Assembly: GCF_002899715.1 (NCBI RefSeq) | Contig: NZ_PPEK01000021.1 | Location: 1 to 32,144 of the forward strand | From: Enteroscipio rubneri | GTDB lineage: Bacteria > Actinomycetota > Coriobacteriia > Coriobacteriales > Eggerthellaceae | Length of the DNA: 32,144 nt | Direction: 5' to 3' | Shown: in pieces, positions 16,311 through 24,689 of the stretch | Layout: each line of letters begins with the position of its first letter | Position numbering within the stretch: the first letter of the stretch is position 1 | The notes under the pieces: generated by a model | Told to the model about the DNA's origin: nothing | Database searches by the model: none | The model's input: the letters and a program-made list of their open reading frames with translations, nothing else | Translations under genes and position numbers: made by a program

Positions 16311-16781
16311 ATGAGGAAGATGGCGGTTGTTCTGGCTGTCGCGGCCGGTTTGGTGGTGATGGGCGCTGCGCTCTTCGGGTGCGGGTCGCAGTCCGACGGG
16401 CGGGGCTCGGCGTCGGGCGAGGTCGTCTTCGAGGAGACGGTGTCCCCGAACGAAGATTACGCCTCTTCGGAAGAGGATGTCGTCTATGACACCGTGCGCG
16501 TTACGCAGGACGGGTCCGGCACGGCCACGGTCGCTGCCGAATCGAACTCGGCGTTCTTCGACCCCGTGAGCTACGAGGTCGAATGCGGAAGGGATCTGGA
16601 GCCGGGCGATGTCTCGGTGAAATGGACCACCGTCATGGGCGGCACCGAGCCCAGCAAGGAGGATCAGCTCGCTGTCGCGGAGGTGTCCGTGCGGGCATCT
16701 GAAGGCGATGTCGACGTCCGCAAGATCAACTTCGTCAACGGCGCTCTTGAAATCATCTCAGAGTCGGTCGCCGGAGCTTAG
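16311..16781 (+). CDS. Predicted small lipoprotein
   Basis: The signal peptide is MRKMAVVLAVAAGLVVMGAA followed by a lipobox, LFGC, with the modified cysteine at C24. The mature part is about 130 residues, acidic, with a Ser/Gly linker (GSQSDGRGSASGE). Next comes a beta-rich domain (YDTVRVTQDGSGTATVAAES, then PVSYEVECGRDLEPGDVSVK). AAGGAG lies 6 nt before the ATG at 16311. The start at 16203 on the same frame has no SD and would hide the signal peptide. The function is not recognised. Confidence 0.75.
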   Translation: MRKMAVVLAVAAGLVVMGAALFGCGSQSDGRGSASGEVVFEETVSPNEDYASSEEDVVYDTVRVTQDGSGTATVAAESNSAFFDPVSYEVECGRDLEPGDVSVKWTTVMGGTEPSKEDQLAVAEVSVRASEGDVDVRKINFVNGALEIISESVAGA

Positions 16782-16905
16782 GCGATCGAGCCAAGCGTTC
16801 CTTGTAGAAATTCCTTGTTCCGTTCCATCCTGCAGCTTTATGAAGACGAACACGTAGCTCGTGTCGTGAAGTTCGAGGATGTGGTCGGCGCATTCTCGTA
16901 TTGCC

Positions 16906-16930
16906 TATAATTGTGTATAAAAGATAGGAG
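16906..16930 (+). promoter_or_regulatory. Promoter and RBS of the response regulator operon
   Basis: TATAAT (16906-16911) and a second TATAAA (16916-16921) lie just upstream of AGGAG (16926-16930), which is 6 nt before the ATG at 16937. With TATAAT used, the transcript would begin almost at the SD, giving a very short leader. The -35 is poor, suggesting activation by the response regulator itself. Confidence 0.45.
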
Positions 16931-16936
16931 AAGGCA

Positions 16937-17692
16937 ATGCAGGGCATCCGCGCGAAAATACTTGTGGTGGAGGATGATGCCTCGCTTAACGACATTGTTA
17001 GGACTTTTCTTGAGAAGAAGGGGTATTCTTGTCTCTCCGCCTTCTCCGGTAGTGAAGCTAGCATGGTCCTGGAATCGATTGACAGCTCAAGCGGGATAGA
17101 CCTGGTCGTCACCGACCTAATGCTACCGGGACTTACCGGGGAGTCCCTTGTCTCCTTGATCCGAAAGAAGCTTGGCGATGTTCCCGTCGTGGTGATTTCC
17201 GCTAGAAGTGAGGTCGGGGATCGGGTCAGCCTGCTTCGCAGTGGCGCCGACGACTACTTGGTAAAGCCATTCGACCTCGACGAGCTGCTTGCCCGTATCG
17301 AGGTGCAGCTCAGGAGGAAGCGTTTGGTTTCGTCCGCGCTGCATTCGCGGGAGTCCGAGGTTCTCTCGTTCGGCTCTTGGGAGCTTTCCGCTGAGAATCG
17401 AAGGTTTTCCGTGGCTGGCGAGGAAGTGAAGCTCACCCGTACCGAATTTTGCATAGTCGAGGAGCTTATGCGCAATCCTCGTCGTGCGTTCAGCAAAGGC
17501 GACCTCTACCGTACTGCATGCTGCGGTGATCTTAAACTTGCCGATGTGGCTGTCGGCGCAGTGACTTCCGCTGATGAAAAATCCGTATCTACCCACGTAG
17601 GCAACCTCAGGGCGAAACTCAAGGGAACAGGGACCGAGGACTATATCGAAACCGTGTGGGGGATAGGATTCAAACTCAAAGAGCTTTCCTAG
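16937..17692 (+). CDS. OmpR-family response regulator
   Basis: The 251-aa regulator has a receiver domain with VVEDD (E12, D13, D14), the phospho-acceptor D60 (VVTDLMLPG), S88 and K110 (YLVKPFDLDE). The winged-helix domain (about 145-250) has SFGSWELSAENRRF, KLTRTEFCIVEELM and VSTHVGNLRAKL, ending YIETVWGIGFKL. An extra stretch in the wing (CCGDLKLADVAVGAVTSADE) is longer than usual. The partner kinase is the last gene of the operon (19512), with the ABC genes between. The operon is lower in GC than its neighbours, suggesting separate transfer. Confidence 0.9.
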   Translation: MQGIRAKILVVEDDASLNDIVRTFLEKKGYSCLSAFSGSEASMVLESIDSSSGIDLVVTDLMLPGLTGESLVSLIRKKLGDVPVVVISARSEVGDRVSLLRSGADDYLVKPFDLDELLARIEVQLRRKRLVSSALHSRESEVLSFGSWELSAENRRFSVAGEEVKLTRTEFCIVEELMRNPRRAFSKGDLYRTACCGDLKLADVAVGAVTSADEKSVSTHVGNLRAKLKGTGTEDYIETVWGIGFKLKELS

Positions 17693-17806
17693 CTCAGGTC
17701 GGCCTGCAATCAATCTTGTAACTTTCTTGTCGAATACCTTCCGCTTTTCAGAAATCTGGAACGTAGCATTTGGTGCATAGATACGAATCTGAGAGAAAGG
17801 AGCCGC

Positions 17807-18748
17807 ATGTATGCCGTGGAAACGATAGGTCTTACGAAGGCCTTCCGCGACAAGCGGGCGCTCGATTCGCTCGATATGCGCGTGCCCAGCGGGGAGATAT
17901 ACGGGCTTGTTGGAAGGAATGGATCGGGGAAATCGACTGCGATGAAGATCATCTGCGGAATGATGTCCTCGACATCTGGAGAAGTGAGGATCCAGGGAGA
18001 GGTAATGTCGGCGTGCGAGGCCAGTCCTCGTTTGGGCTCTCTTGTTGAAACACCTGGCATTTATCCGTCACTGCCAGCTATAGAGAACATGATGAGTAAG
18101 GCGCTCACGCTCGGCACGGTCGATGCTAGGCACCGCTGTTCGGATCTTCTTGAAATGGTCGGTCTCGAACCGGCTAATAGAAGAAAAGTAGAACAGTATT
18201 CGATGGGTATGAAGCAGCGCCTCGGTCTAGCGCTTGCGCTTCTTGGGGATCCCGATATCCTTCTGCTAGATGAGCCGTTGAACGGTCTGGATCCTGAAGG
18301 CGCCCGCTCTATTCGGGATCTTATCGTCGACCTAAACCGTGTTCGCAAGGTAACGGTCATCATAAGCTCGCATGTTCTTGATCAGCTCGAGCGCATATGC
18401 CATCGCTATGGGGTAATAAAAGACGGACGGATGGTCAAGGAGATCACATCTGAGGAGATGGAAGAAGCGTGCAGAGGCGGGCTTCTGATTTCCTGCTCTG
18501 AGCCAGATCGTGCTCTTGCACTGTTCAGTGAACACCTGCCTAAGATGAAAGTGTCGATGTTGCCTGATGGCGTGATCAGAATCGACGGCGACCCTGATGC
18601 GTCAGCTATTGGCGCCCTGCTGATGGAGAAGGGAATTTCTGTTTCCGACATGCACACTGCTGCGCGGGACGTCGAGGAGTTCTTCGTTGATCTTATGCGT
18701 GGGAAAACGGTGGTTGATCCGACTTGCTGTAAGGGGGGATCATGCTGA
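17807..18748 (+). CDS. ABC transporter ATPase, bacitracin/lantibiotic-resistance type
   Basis: The 313-aa nucleotide-binding protein has Walker A GRNGSGKST (K42), signature YSMGMKQRL in place of LSGGQ, Walker B DILLLDEPLNGLD and H-loop ISSH. At the Q-loop position it has LVETPGIYPSL: glutamate instead of glutamine. This E-loop is a known mark of LanF and BcrA-type transporters that protect cells from peptide antibiotics. The C-terminal 90 residues are family-variable. AAAGGAG precedes the ATG at 17807. The permease start overlaps the stop by 7 nt (ATGCTGA). Confidence 0.87.
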   Translation: MYAVETIGLTKAFRDKRALDSLDMRVPSGEIYGLVGRNGSGKSTAMKIICGMMSSTSGEVRIQGEVMSACEASPRLGSLVETPGIYPSLPAIENMMSKALTLGTVDARHRCSDLLEMVGLEPANRRKVEQYSMGMKQRLGLALALLGDPDILLLDEPLNGLDPEGARSIRDLIVDLNRVRKVTVIISSHVLDQLERICHRYGVIKDGRMVKEITSEEMEEACRGGLLISCSEPDRALALFSEHLPKMKVSMLPDGVIRIDGDPDASAIGALLMEKGISVSDMHTAARDVEEFFVDLMRGKTVVDPTCCKGGSC

Positions 18749-19515
18749 ACTTCCTTAGAGCCGATCTTTATCGGATTGTTCATCAGAAGTTGTTCTGGGT
18801 CTTCCTGCTTCTTCTGCCGATTCTGGTGGTGTCTTGCACTGTTGTTGCGCGTCTTGCTGGTGCTGGCGAGGTTCTTGCCAGTTCGGTTTCCTTGGTTCCG
18901 AACATGGCTGACAGCGGATCGGTCCCGCTTATGCTCACGTTGTTCTTCGTTTTCTTCGTGCAGTCTGATTCAAAGCAGGATGCGATCAAGAGCCTGCTCG
19001 TCATTCCTCATGCCAGGCGTGATTATGTCCTATCTAAGTCGGTCGCGCTTCTGATTGCATCTTTCGTTTATGTTCTAGCAGTTCAAGCGGCCATGGTGCT
19101 TGTAGGCGTTCTCTTCTCTATTTCTATAGTCCCGACAGATCCCTTGTCCGTGATATTGGGGTTGGTAGGGATGACGCTTGCAGGTGCTGCTTATGCCGCC
19201 TTGGGGTTCGCCCTTTCCGTAAGTGGCAAGGCTTCGAGTCTCGTTATGGTAGTGGCTGTCCTCGGCGTCCTCGGCATGTTCGATTTTGGGCTTATGCTTC
19301 TGCTTGAGTATGCCTCCGCCCTTTATCCGTTCCTCTCGCCGGTATCCGACGCTATTCAAAGCATCTTGCTGACAAACGCGACCAATCCTCTATCTTCAAG
19401 CTCATCGGTTGTCGTCGGACCTGATCTCGCTTTCTGCATGGCTGTCTGCTTGGGGTATGTTTTAGTTGCCACTGTTGCGTCCCTTCTGATCATGAGGAGG
19501 CGCGATATTTCGTGA
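18742..19515 (+). CDS. ABC-2-type permease, partner of the 17807 ATPase
   Basis: The 257-aa integral membrane protein has about six segments, starting LFWVFLLLLPILVVSCTVVA, then VPLMLTLFFVFFVQSDSKQD, YVLAVQAAMVLVGVLFSISI, ILGLVGMTLAGAAYAALGFA, MVVAVLGVLGMFDFGLMLLL and a last near the C terminus. The pattern fits the ABC-2 permeases of bacitracin and lantibiotic immunity systems. Only one permease is present, so the transporter is more like BcrAB with a homodimer than LanFEG. GGGGGG is the SD. The stop overlaps the kinase GTG by 4 nt. Confidence 0.82.
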   Translation: MLNFLRADLYRIVHQKLFWVFLLLLPILVVSCTVVARLAGAGEVLASSVSLVPNMADSGSVPLMLTLFFVFFVQSDSKQDAIKSLLVIPHARRDYVLSKSVALLIASFVYVLAVQAAMVLVGVLFSISIVPTDPLSVILGLVGMTLAGAAYAALGFALSVSGKASSLVMVVAVLGVLGMFDFGLMLLLEYASALYPFLSPVSDAIQSILLTNATNPLSSSSSVVVGPDLAFCMAVCLGYVLVATVASLLIMRRRDIS

Positions 19516-20447
19516 GCTGTGTCCTCATCCTGTTCATATCCATTGCGGTCATTGCCCTGATCGTTATAGGCGCGATTGCGGTTCGCCGAGATTGCGAGCT
19601 CGCGCGAATTGCACGCATGCTCATCGAGAGAGATCCTGATAGCAATGCGCGCATTACGTTGTCGGTACGGAGCAGGGGCTTGATCGCCCTTGCCCGTGCC
19701 GTCAACCGCGAGTTGGATGAGGAATCGGCCAGACGTATTGAAGACGAGCGTGAAAAGCAGGATTCACAGGAGAGTCTTGCTGCGTTGTCCCATGATATCC
19801 GTACACCCCTCGCCGGGGCGAAAGGGTATCTTCAGCTTGCCATGCAGGAGAAGAATGAGGATGCTAGGGCCCAGTATTTGAAGGCAGCCGCAAGCAGACT
19901 TGATTCCATGAGGGATCTCGTGGATGGGCTTCTGGATTACGCGAAGGCCAACGATGAGGCGTTCCCGTTGGAGTTGGAAGAGATCGATATTGTATCTGCT
20001 CTCTCAGATGCTCTTATGGGATTCTTTCCTAGGTTCAAAGAACGTGGGTGGGAGCCCAAGATCGAGGTGAGGGGTGAAGGTCTTTTCGTTCTTGCGGACA
20101 GGGAGTCGTTGGGCCGTATCTTATCTAACGTGCTATCCAATACGCTACGTCATGGCTCGAGCGCCCCTCTCATTCTGATCGAGAGGGATGGGAACATGAC
20201 ACGGGTAGCAGTGTCCAACAAAGTTCCCGATTCTACGGCGATCGACCCAGAACTCCTATTCAATCGTTTCTACAAAGCAGGCGCCTCGAGGGGCTCGGAC
20301 GGGTCTGGCCTGGGGCTCGCGGTCGTTGCTCGCTTATGCGAGCGCATGGGAGGTTCGGCTGTTGCGAAGGTGGATGGCGAGCTTCTTGAATTGGCGATCT
20401 CGCTTCCCGAATCATGGAGGAGAGAAAGCACTGGTTTGAGTTGTTAG
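19512..20447 (+). CDS. Sensor histidine kinase with one short membrane anchor
   Basis: The start is GTG at 19512, in a GTGA overlap with the permease stop. One membrane segment (residues 4-24) is followed at once by cytoplasmic helices, a HisKA box SHDIRTPLAGAKGYLQL (H94) and an ATPase domain with NVLSNTLRHG (N box) and GSDGSGLGLAVVARLC (G2 box). There is no extracellular sensor domain, so stimulus may come through the membrane or the adjacent ABC transporter, as in Bce-type systems (inference). It is the likely partner of the regulator at 16937. Confidence 0.87.
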   Translation: MSCVLILFISIAVIALIVIGAIAVRRDCELARIARMLIERDPDSNARITLSVRSRGLIALARAVNRELDEESARRIEDEREKQDSQESLAALSHDIRTPLAGAKGYLQLAMQEKNEDARAQYLKAAASRLDSMRDLVDGLLDYAKANDEAFPLELEEIDIVSALSDALMGFFPRFKERGWEPKIEVRGEGLFVLADRESLGRILSNVLSNTLRHGSSAPLILIERDGNMTRVAVSNKVPDSTAIDPELLFNRFYKAGASRGSDGSGLGLAVVARLCERMGGSAVAKVDGELLELAISLPESWRRESTGLSC

Positions 20448-20476
20448 GAACCGTGCCCGACCGTTGGTGAAGATCG

Positions 20477-21109
20477 CTACGATACGAAAATGCTGTCGAG
20501 CAATGCGGCGCCGTGCCATCCGAAAAAAGCCCCGACGGCAGCGAAGACAATCGCCCCGCCGATTACCCTGAGCGTCTTCACGCGACCGTCCATACTCCGG
20601 ATGCGGTTTCCCTTCTCGGTATCGCGATCGACCGGCTCGCCCTTCATGAACGCCGAAATCTCGCGGTAGGTGACCAAATCGTGCGCTTTCTTAATGCGGT
20701 CGATCCATGTACCAGCCGCCATCGCCGCCCCCCACAGAACGAAGAAGAGCACGATGGTTGGTACGGCATGAACGAGCGGCCAGTCCCATACCACCATCTG
20801 GAAGGCGAACCACGCGAACGCCGCCAGGGCGAGCGCCAGCAGCCCGGTCATGGCGTATCCTAGCCGGTTCATCAGCTTCGCATCCTCGTCGATCGTCCTC
20901 TCCATAACCTCCACGTCTCCTTTCACGAGCTCGTCCACGGTCGTGCCGAACACATCGGAGAGGATGATCAGGCTCTGGACATCGGGATAGGTCTTGTCGT
21001 TCTCCCAGCTGCTGATGGTCTGGCGAGATACGTACACCCGCTGCGCGAGGTCGTCCTGGGACATCCCCGCGTCGGCGCGGTGCCCCCTGATGCGCTTCCC
21101 TATCTCCAT
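20477..21109 (-). CDS. XRE regulator fused to a membrane domain
   Basis: The 210-aa protein begins MEIGKRIRGHRADAGMSQDD. The helix-turn-helix RVYVSRQTISSWENDKTYPD ends near residue 45. Membrane helices lie at LGYAMTGLLALALAAFAWFA, LVHAVPTIVLFFVLWGAAMA and a last at VIGGAIVFAAVGAFFGWHGA. A cytosolic loop holds YREISAFMKGEPVDRDTEK. Such HTH-membrane fusions are common in Gram-positives and usually regulate membrane or peptide-related genes. It converges on the kinase gene with a 29-nt gap. The ATG at 21109 lacks a strong SD. Confidence 0.8.
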   Translation of the reverse strand: MEIGKRIRGHRADAGMSQDDLAQRVYVSRQTISSWENDKTYPDVQSLIILSDVFGTTVDELVKGDVEVMERTIDEDAKLMNRLGYAMTGLLALALAAFAWFAFQMVVWDWPLVHAVPTIVLFFVLWGAAMAAGTWIDRIKKAHDLVTYREISAFMKGEPVDRDTEKGNRIRSMDGRVKTLRVIGGAIVFAAVGAFFGWHGAALLDSIFVS

Positions 21110-21254
21110 GACCCGCTGATCCTTCCTTCCTCTTGGCACGAACCCTGCTTGCTCGAGCATGGCATGGGCCGGGAAATCGTACCATCAAAAGGTGCGGACA
21201 GAGGGCGGGCGCGTTGTTCCGCGCGCCGTCAAATGTTCTTTACATGAAGGCTGA

Positions 21255-22397
21255 TCAGGCGTTTTCTATCTGGTTTGAGGTATAGTGAATACAGCGCGTT
21301 GCATGTCGGACCTGCGAATCCTGCGCCGTTTGCCTCTTCGCAGCCGCAATCTTATTGACGCACTCCATGAATTCTTGGAGGCGGTCGGGGCTGAGCTTGA
21401 TCGCCTTGACGCGGCGTTCTGTCCCAAGGAAGGTTTCTGCCTCCATGGGCTCTCGAAGGATGACCCAGCAAGGGGATCCTCCAAGAGAGGACATGTCGAG
21501 CACTTCGTTCTTGTGCAGCCTGGGATCGGTAAGGGTTGCCCTTTCAATTCGGCCGCCTTCGACGTGCACGCAGAAAAACGCTCCCCAAACCGCCGTGACC
21601 GAATCTTCGCGAACGAGGATGGGCGATTTTGCCGCCGCCCGGGCGTTGGCCGCTATCCATGCGAGGGTGTAGAGGGAGAGGGCGGAAAGAGCGAAGGCTG
21701 CGGGGGCCGATATGCGGGAGACGGCGAGGTGAACGACGACGGTCTCCGTCAATCCCAAGGCGACGATGGCGCAGGACAGCGCCACGAGTCCGCACTCTTT
21801 GTGGTAGGTGAATGGCGTGCATCCTTTCGGCGTCTCGGTCGTCTGCCGCCACGATGCTGCCAGCCAGTACCACATCGCGGTTTCCATTGCGGCGGCGCGC
21901 GCCGCTGCTTTGCTGGGGACGACCTCTTTGAAGCCTCCGAGATACCATTCGATCGGTTGGGCGGATTCTTCCTTGCGCGCCAGATAGCCCTTGCGGAACA
22001 TCTTCGCTAACCTTGGGACCTCGCGAGCAAGAACGGCAATGTCCACGACGAACGCGGATGCAAGGAGGACGGGGAGCAAAGAGGGGGCGTTCGGTATGGC
22101 GACTGCCGCCGAGACCGCTCCTCCTGCATAGATCACGGGCAGCACGGCAATCGGCGTGATTCCACGGCGTCGTACGAAAAGGACGTAGAAGACAAGGGGA
22201 ACGCACACCATGAGATCGAAGGGGACGGCGAAGTTCGCTGCAAAGGAAATGTCCGTCTCCGGCACGGACGCGAGGACCGACATGTCGACAAGGTACATGA
22301 CGGCGCAGACGGAGACCACGGCGACGGCAGGAATGCCGTTTCGGTGGCGAAAAAGTCCTTCGGAGGAATCAGCGGGGACAGGGTCTTTCGTTGGCAT
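21255..22397 (-). CDS. Unknown membrane protein with six helices (380 aa)
   Basis: The start at ATG 22397 has AGAAGGG 6 nt upstream; longer frames to 22550 lack this. Membrane segments are visible at AVAVVSVCAVMYLVDMSVLA, VPFDLMVCVPLVFYVLFVRR, two in PIAVLPVIYAGGAVSAAVAI and LLPVLLASAFVVDIAVLARE, then GLVALSCAIVALGLTETVVV and FALSALSLYTLAWIAANARA. A cytosolic middle part holds YLGGFKEVVPSKAAARAAAM. The C-terminal about 100 residues are soluble with a beta-rich domain (AVWGAFFCVHVEGGRIERAT). I do not recognise the family. Confidence 0.6.
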   Translation of the reverse strand: MPTKDPVPADSSEGLFRHRNGIPAVAVVSVCAVMYLVDMSVLASVPETDISFAANFAVPFDLMVCVPLVFYVLFVRRRGITPIAVLPVIYAGGAVSAAVAIPNAPSLLPVLLASAFVVDIAVLAREVPRLAKMFRKGYLARKEESAQPIEWYLGGFKEVVPSKAAARAAAMETAMWYWLAASWRQTTETPKGCTPFTYHKECGLVALSCAIVALGLTETVVVHLAVSRISAPAAFALSALSLYTLAWIAANARAAAKSPILVREDSVTAVWGAFFCVHVEGGRIERATLTDPRLHKNEVLDMSSLGGSPCWVILREPMEAETFLGTERRVKAIKLSPDRLQEFMECVNKIAAAKRQTAQDSQVRHATRCIHYTSNQIENA

Positions 22398-22583
22398 GGG
22401 AATCCCTTCTGCAAGGATCGCCGCGATCGACTGCGCCGCCATGTATCGCCCGACAAGGCTTGCGCTTTGATTTCTGGGCATTTGGACGTTGCTGGCTTTC
22501 CTGCAGCTTTCCTTTCGTCGTATTTCAACTCGGAAACCATTGAAAACCACGACGCAGCGTCAGGGTCAAGCGGGTGCCGAAAT

Positions 22584-23420
22584 TCAGGAATCGGGGTTCT
22601 CCCGGCTCTCCGCCAGGCCTTCGACCTTTTCGCGGATGCTTTTCTCGGCAAGACGGGAGAGCCTCACCTGGATGGGGCTCAAGGTCTCGTCGTCGTAGGA
22701 GCGGATGAGCCGCTCGAGGAGCGGGTCGGCTTCGTCCCAGTCCCCGAGGCTCCCGCCTCCGAGGTACTCCGCGACCACGGGCGACAGCAGGTCGGATGCG
22801 CGCCCGGCGAGCTTCGCGCACGCCTCCTCCCCGGCGTCGGCGGGCAGGGCAAGCGCCTCGTTGGTCAGCGCGACGTATTCCGCCATGACCCCGCGCTCCT
22901 CCATCAGCCGGTACAGGCCGAGGACGTCGTCGAGGACCGCCGATGCGCCCTTACGACCGTCGATGAGCAGGAGTTGATGGAGCTCTGCCATCGTCGTCTT
23001 CGGGCTCGCGCCGAGCTCGACCATGCGCGAGACGTGGTCTCGGATCGGGGCTGACGCCTCAAGGACGGAACCGCCCTCGTCCAGCTCCCTTCTGAGGAGG
23101 GAGACCATGCGGCGCCTCTCCTTAAGCAGCGATATCTGGGCCTCGAGCTCGGCGTCGATCTCGTCGAGGAGCCTGGCGGCATCCCCCGAAGCCCCCGCTC
23201 CGCCGGACTCTTCCTCTTCGAGGATCGACCCGATCTGCTCGAGGGTGAGCCCGAGGGACGCGAGGCGCTTGATGCGCAGGACGCGCGCCACGTCGACGAC
23301 CCCGTACTCCCGGTACCCGTTCTCGCGCCTCGGGGGCTCGGGAAGGACGCCGACCTGGTGGTAGTGCCGAAGCGTGCGGACGGTGACGCCGGAGAGGCGG
23401 GCGACGTCTTTGCTGAGCAT
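22584..23420 (-). CDS. MerR-family transcriptional regulator
   Basis: The 278-aa protein begins MLSKDVARLSGVTVRTLRHY, then HQVGVLPEPPRRENGYREYG, a MerR DNA-binding domain. The helical VARVLRIKRLASLGLTLEQI and a coiled dimerisation helix rich in Glu, Leu and Arg (LEAQISLLKERRRMVSLLRR) follow. The C-terminal about 150 residues are helical and may bind a ligand. The start at 23420 is supported by GAAGG 5 nt upstream; ATG 23432 is an alternative. The upstream XRE-membrane gene ends at 23422, so both are one operon. Confidence 0.82.
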   Translation of the reverse strand: MLSKDVARLSGVTVRTLRHYHQVGVLPEPPRRENGYREYGVVDVARVLRIKRLASLGLTLEQIGSILEEEESGGAGASGDAARLLDEIDAELEAQISLLKERRRMVSLLRRELDEGGSVLEASAPIRDHVSRMVELGASPKTTMAELHQLLLIDGRKGASAVLDDVLGLYRLMEERGVMAEYVALTNEALALPADAGEEACAKLAGRASDLLSPVVAEYLGGGSLGDWDEADPLLERLIRSYDDETLSPIQVRLSRLAEKSIREKVEGLAESRENPDS

Positions 23421-23421
23421 G

Positions 23422-24465
23422 CTAGCCTTCATCCTTCCCGAACGCCTCCCAGATGAGGGCGACGATACCGCAGACCATGCCGCCAAGCGGCCAAGCGACC
23501 CAGAACCACGCCACGCTTGTCCCCCGTGCATCGAAGCGAGATATGTCAGGAGATGCGAAAATGGGAACGAACAGAGGCGCGAGCCCAACGATGGTGGCGG
23601 CGATCATGATGGCCCCGCAGGCCGCCCCGAGCCTCTTCCCGCGCTTCCGCTTCCGGAGCAGGGAGTCTCGCACCTCCTCCTTGACCTGGGCGCTCATGAT
23701 GTCCTCTATCTCCAGGTCGTCGGAGGCGCTCCTGTTGTACTCGGCCACGTTGGTCCGCCCGAGCAGCATGCCGTAGTGCACGATGTTCCACACGCCGAGC
23801 GCAACGAACAGGAGCAGGAAGAACAGGGCGTAGCCTTCCGCTGCCTCGCCGATCATGAGGAAGATCCCGAAACCGACGAATATGGCGGCGATGCCTCCGA
23901 CGAGACCGCGGGCGAAGGCGGTGCGCGCGCGGGTTTTGTCGTCCTCGGTGTAGAAGTCCTCCACGAACGGGTGGGCCCTCACGAAGGCGGAATGCGCCAT
24001 CCCCGCCGGGATGAAGAACGCCAGCCCCGCGAGGACGCCGGCGAGCGTGAAGAGGATGAACGTGCCGTCGTGCCCGTTATGCGAGGGCAGCGAGAACGCT
24101 CCCTCGAAGAAGAACCCGAGCGCGACGCCGACGATGATGCACGCGATGCCCGTCGGCATCTTCCAGGCCATCTTGCGCTGGTGCTCGTCGTATCCGCAGA
24201 CGTCCTGCGGAGGGCCGGCGGGCACAGCCTTTCCCTGTGCATTCCCATCTTCGTCGCGCCTTTTGGTCAGGTCCCCCTGCACGAGGTCGTCGAGGCTGCA
24301 GTCGAAGATCTTGCACATCTTGAGGAGCTTGTCCAGCTCGGGGGACGACCGCTCCGCCTCCCACTTGGTGACGGACTGGCGCGAGACCCCCAGCAGCATG
24401 GCGAGCTGCTCCTGGGTCATGTTGCGCTCTGCGCGCAGGTGCTGAAGGTTGTCGCGGAAGCTCAT
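23422..24465 (-). CDS. XRE regulator fused to a six-helix membrane domain
   Basis: The 347-aa protein begins MSFRDNLQHLRAERNMTQEQ, with HTH LAMLLGVSRQSVTKWEAERS and SSPELDKLLKMCKIFDCSLD, typical Cro/C1 type. Membrane helices are clear at ACIIVGVALGFFFEGAF, GTFILFTLAGVLAGLAFFIP, LVGGIAAIFVGFGIFLMIGE, YALFFLLLFVALGVWNIVHY, ACGAIMIAATIVGLAPLFVP and FWVAWPLGGMVCGIVALIWE. A conserved loop holds RSASDDLEIEDIMSAQVKEE. It precedes the MerR gene with no gap, so the pair may jointly respond to membrane or drug stress (inference). Confidence 0.8.
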   Translation of the reverse strand: MSFRDNLQHLRAERNMTQEQLAMLLGVSRQSVTKWEAERSSPELDKLLKMCKIFDCSLDDLVQGDLTKRRDEDGNAQGKAVPAGPPQDVCGYDEHQRKMAWKMPTGIACIIVGVALGFFFEGAFSLPSHNGHDGTFILFTLAGVLAGLAFFIPAGMAHSAFVRAHPFVEDFYTEDDKTRARTAFARGLVGGIAAIFVGFGIFLMIGEAAEGYALFFLLLFVALGVWNIVHYGMLLGRTNVAEYNRSASDDLEIEDIMSAQVKEEVRDSLLRKRKRGKRLGAACGAIMIAATIVGLAPLFVPIFASPDISRFDARGTSVAWFWVAWPLGGMVCGIVALIWEAFGKDEG

Positions 24466-24588
24466 GGCGGTACCTCTTCTCTTTCCTCCCGTCTCCGTTT
24501 TCCGGAGGGGTCGATTCTGCCGATACCCTGAGCTTGCGGTAGCGACGCCCTTTATTCTACCAACCGGCGATTGGCAATTAGGGGAATC

Positions 24589-24622
24589 GGTGGCAACCGA
24601 CAGATGCCCTGCGGTTGCAACC
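24589..24622. promoter_or_regulatory. Paired dyads upstream of the XRE-MerR operon
   Basis: GGTGGCAACC (24589-24598) and the perfect palindrome GGTTGCAACC (24613-24622) are 24 nt apart, just upstream of the operon starting at 24465. A MerR or XRE autoregulatory operator is plausible. The 224-base gap holds no gene. Confidence 0.35.
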
Positions 24623-24689
24623 CCCTGATGAAAGGCGAGATTGGGGTTTAAGCGAAGAGCTCCTTATTTGATGCTCTTTACGCTTTTGT

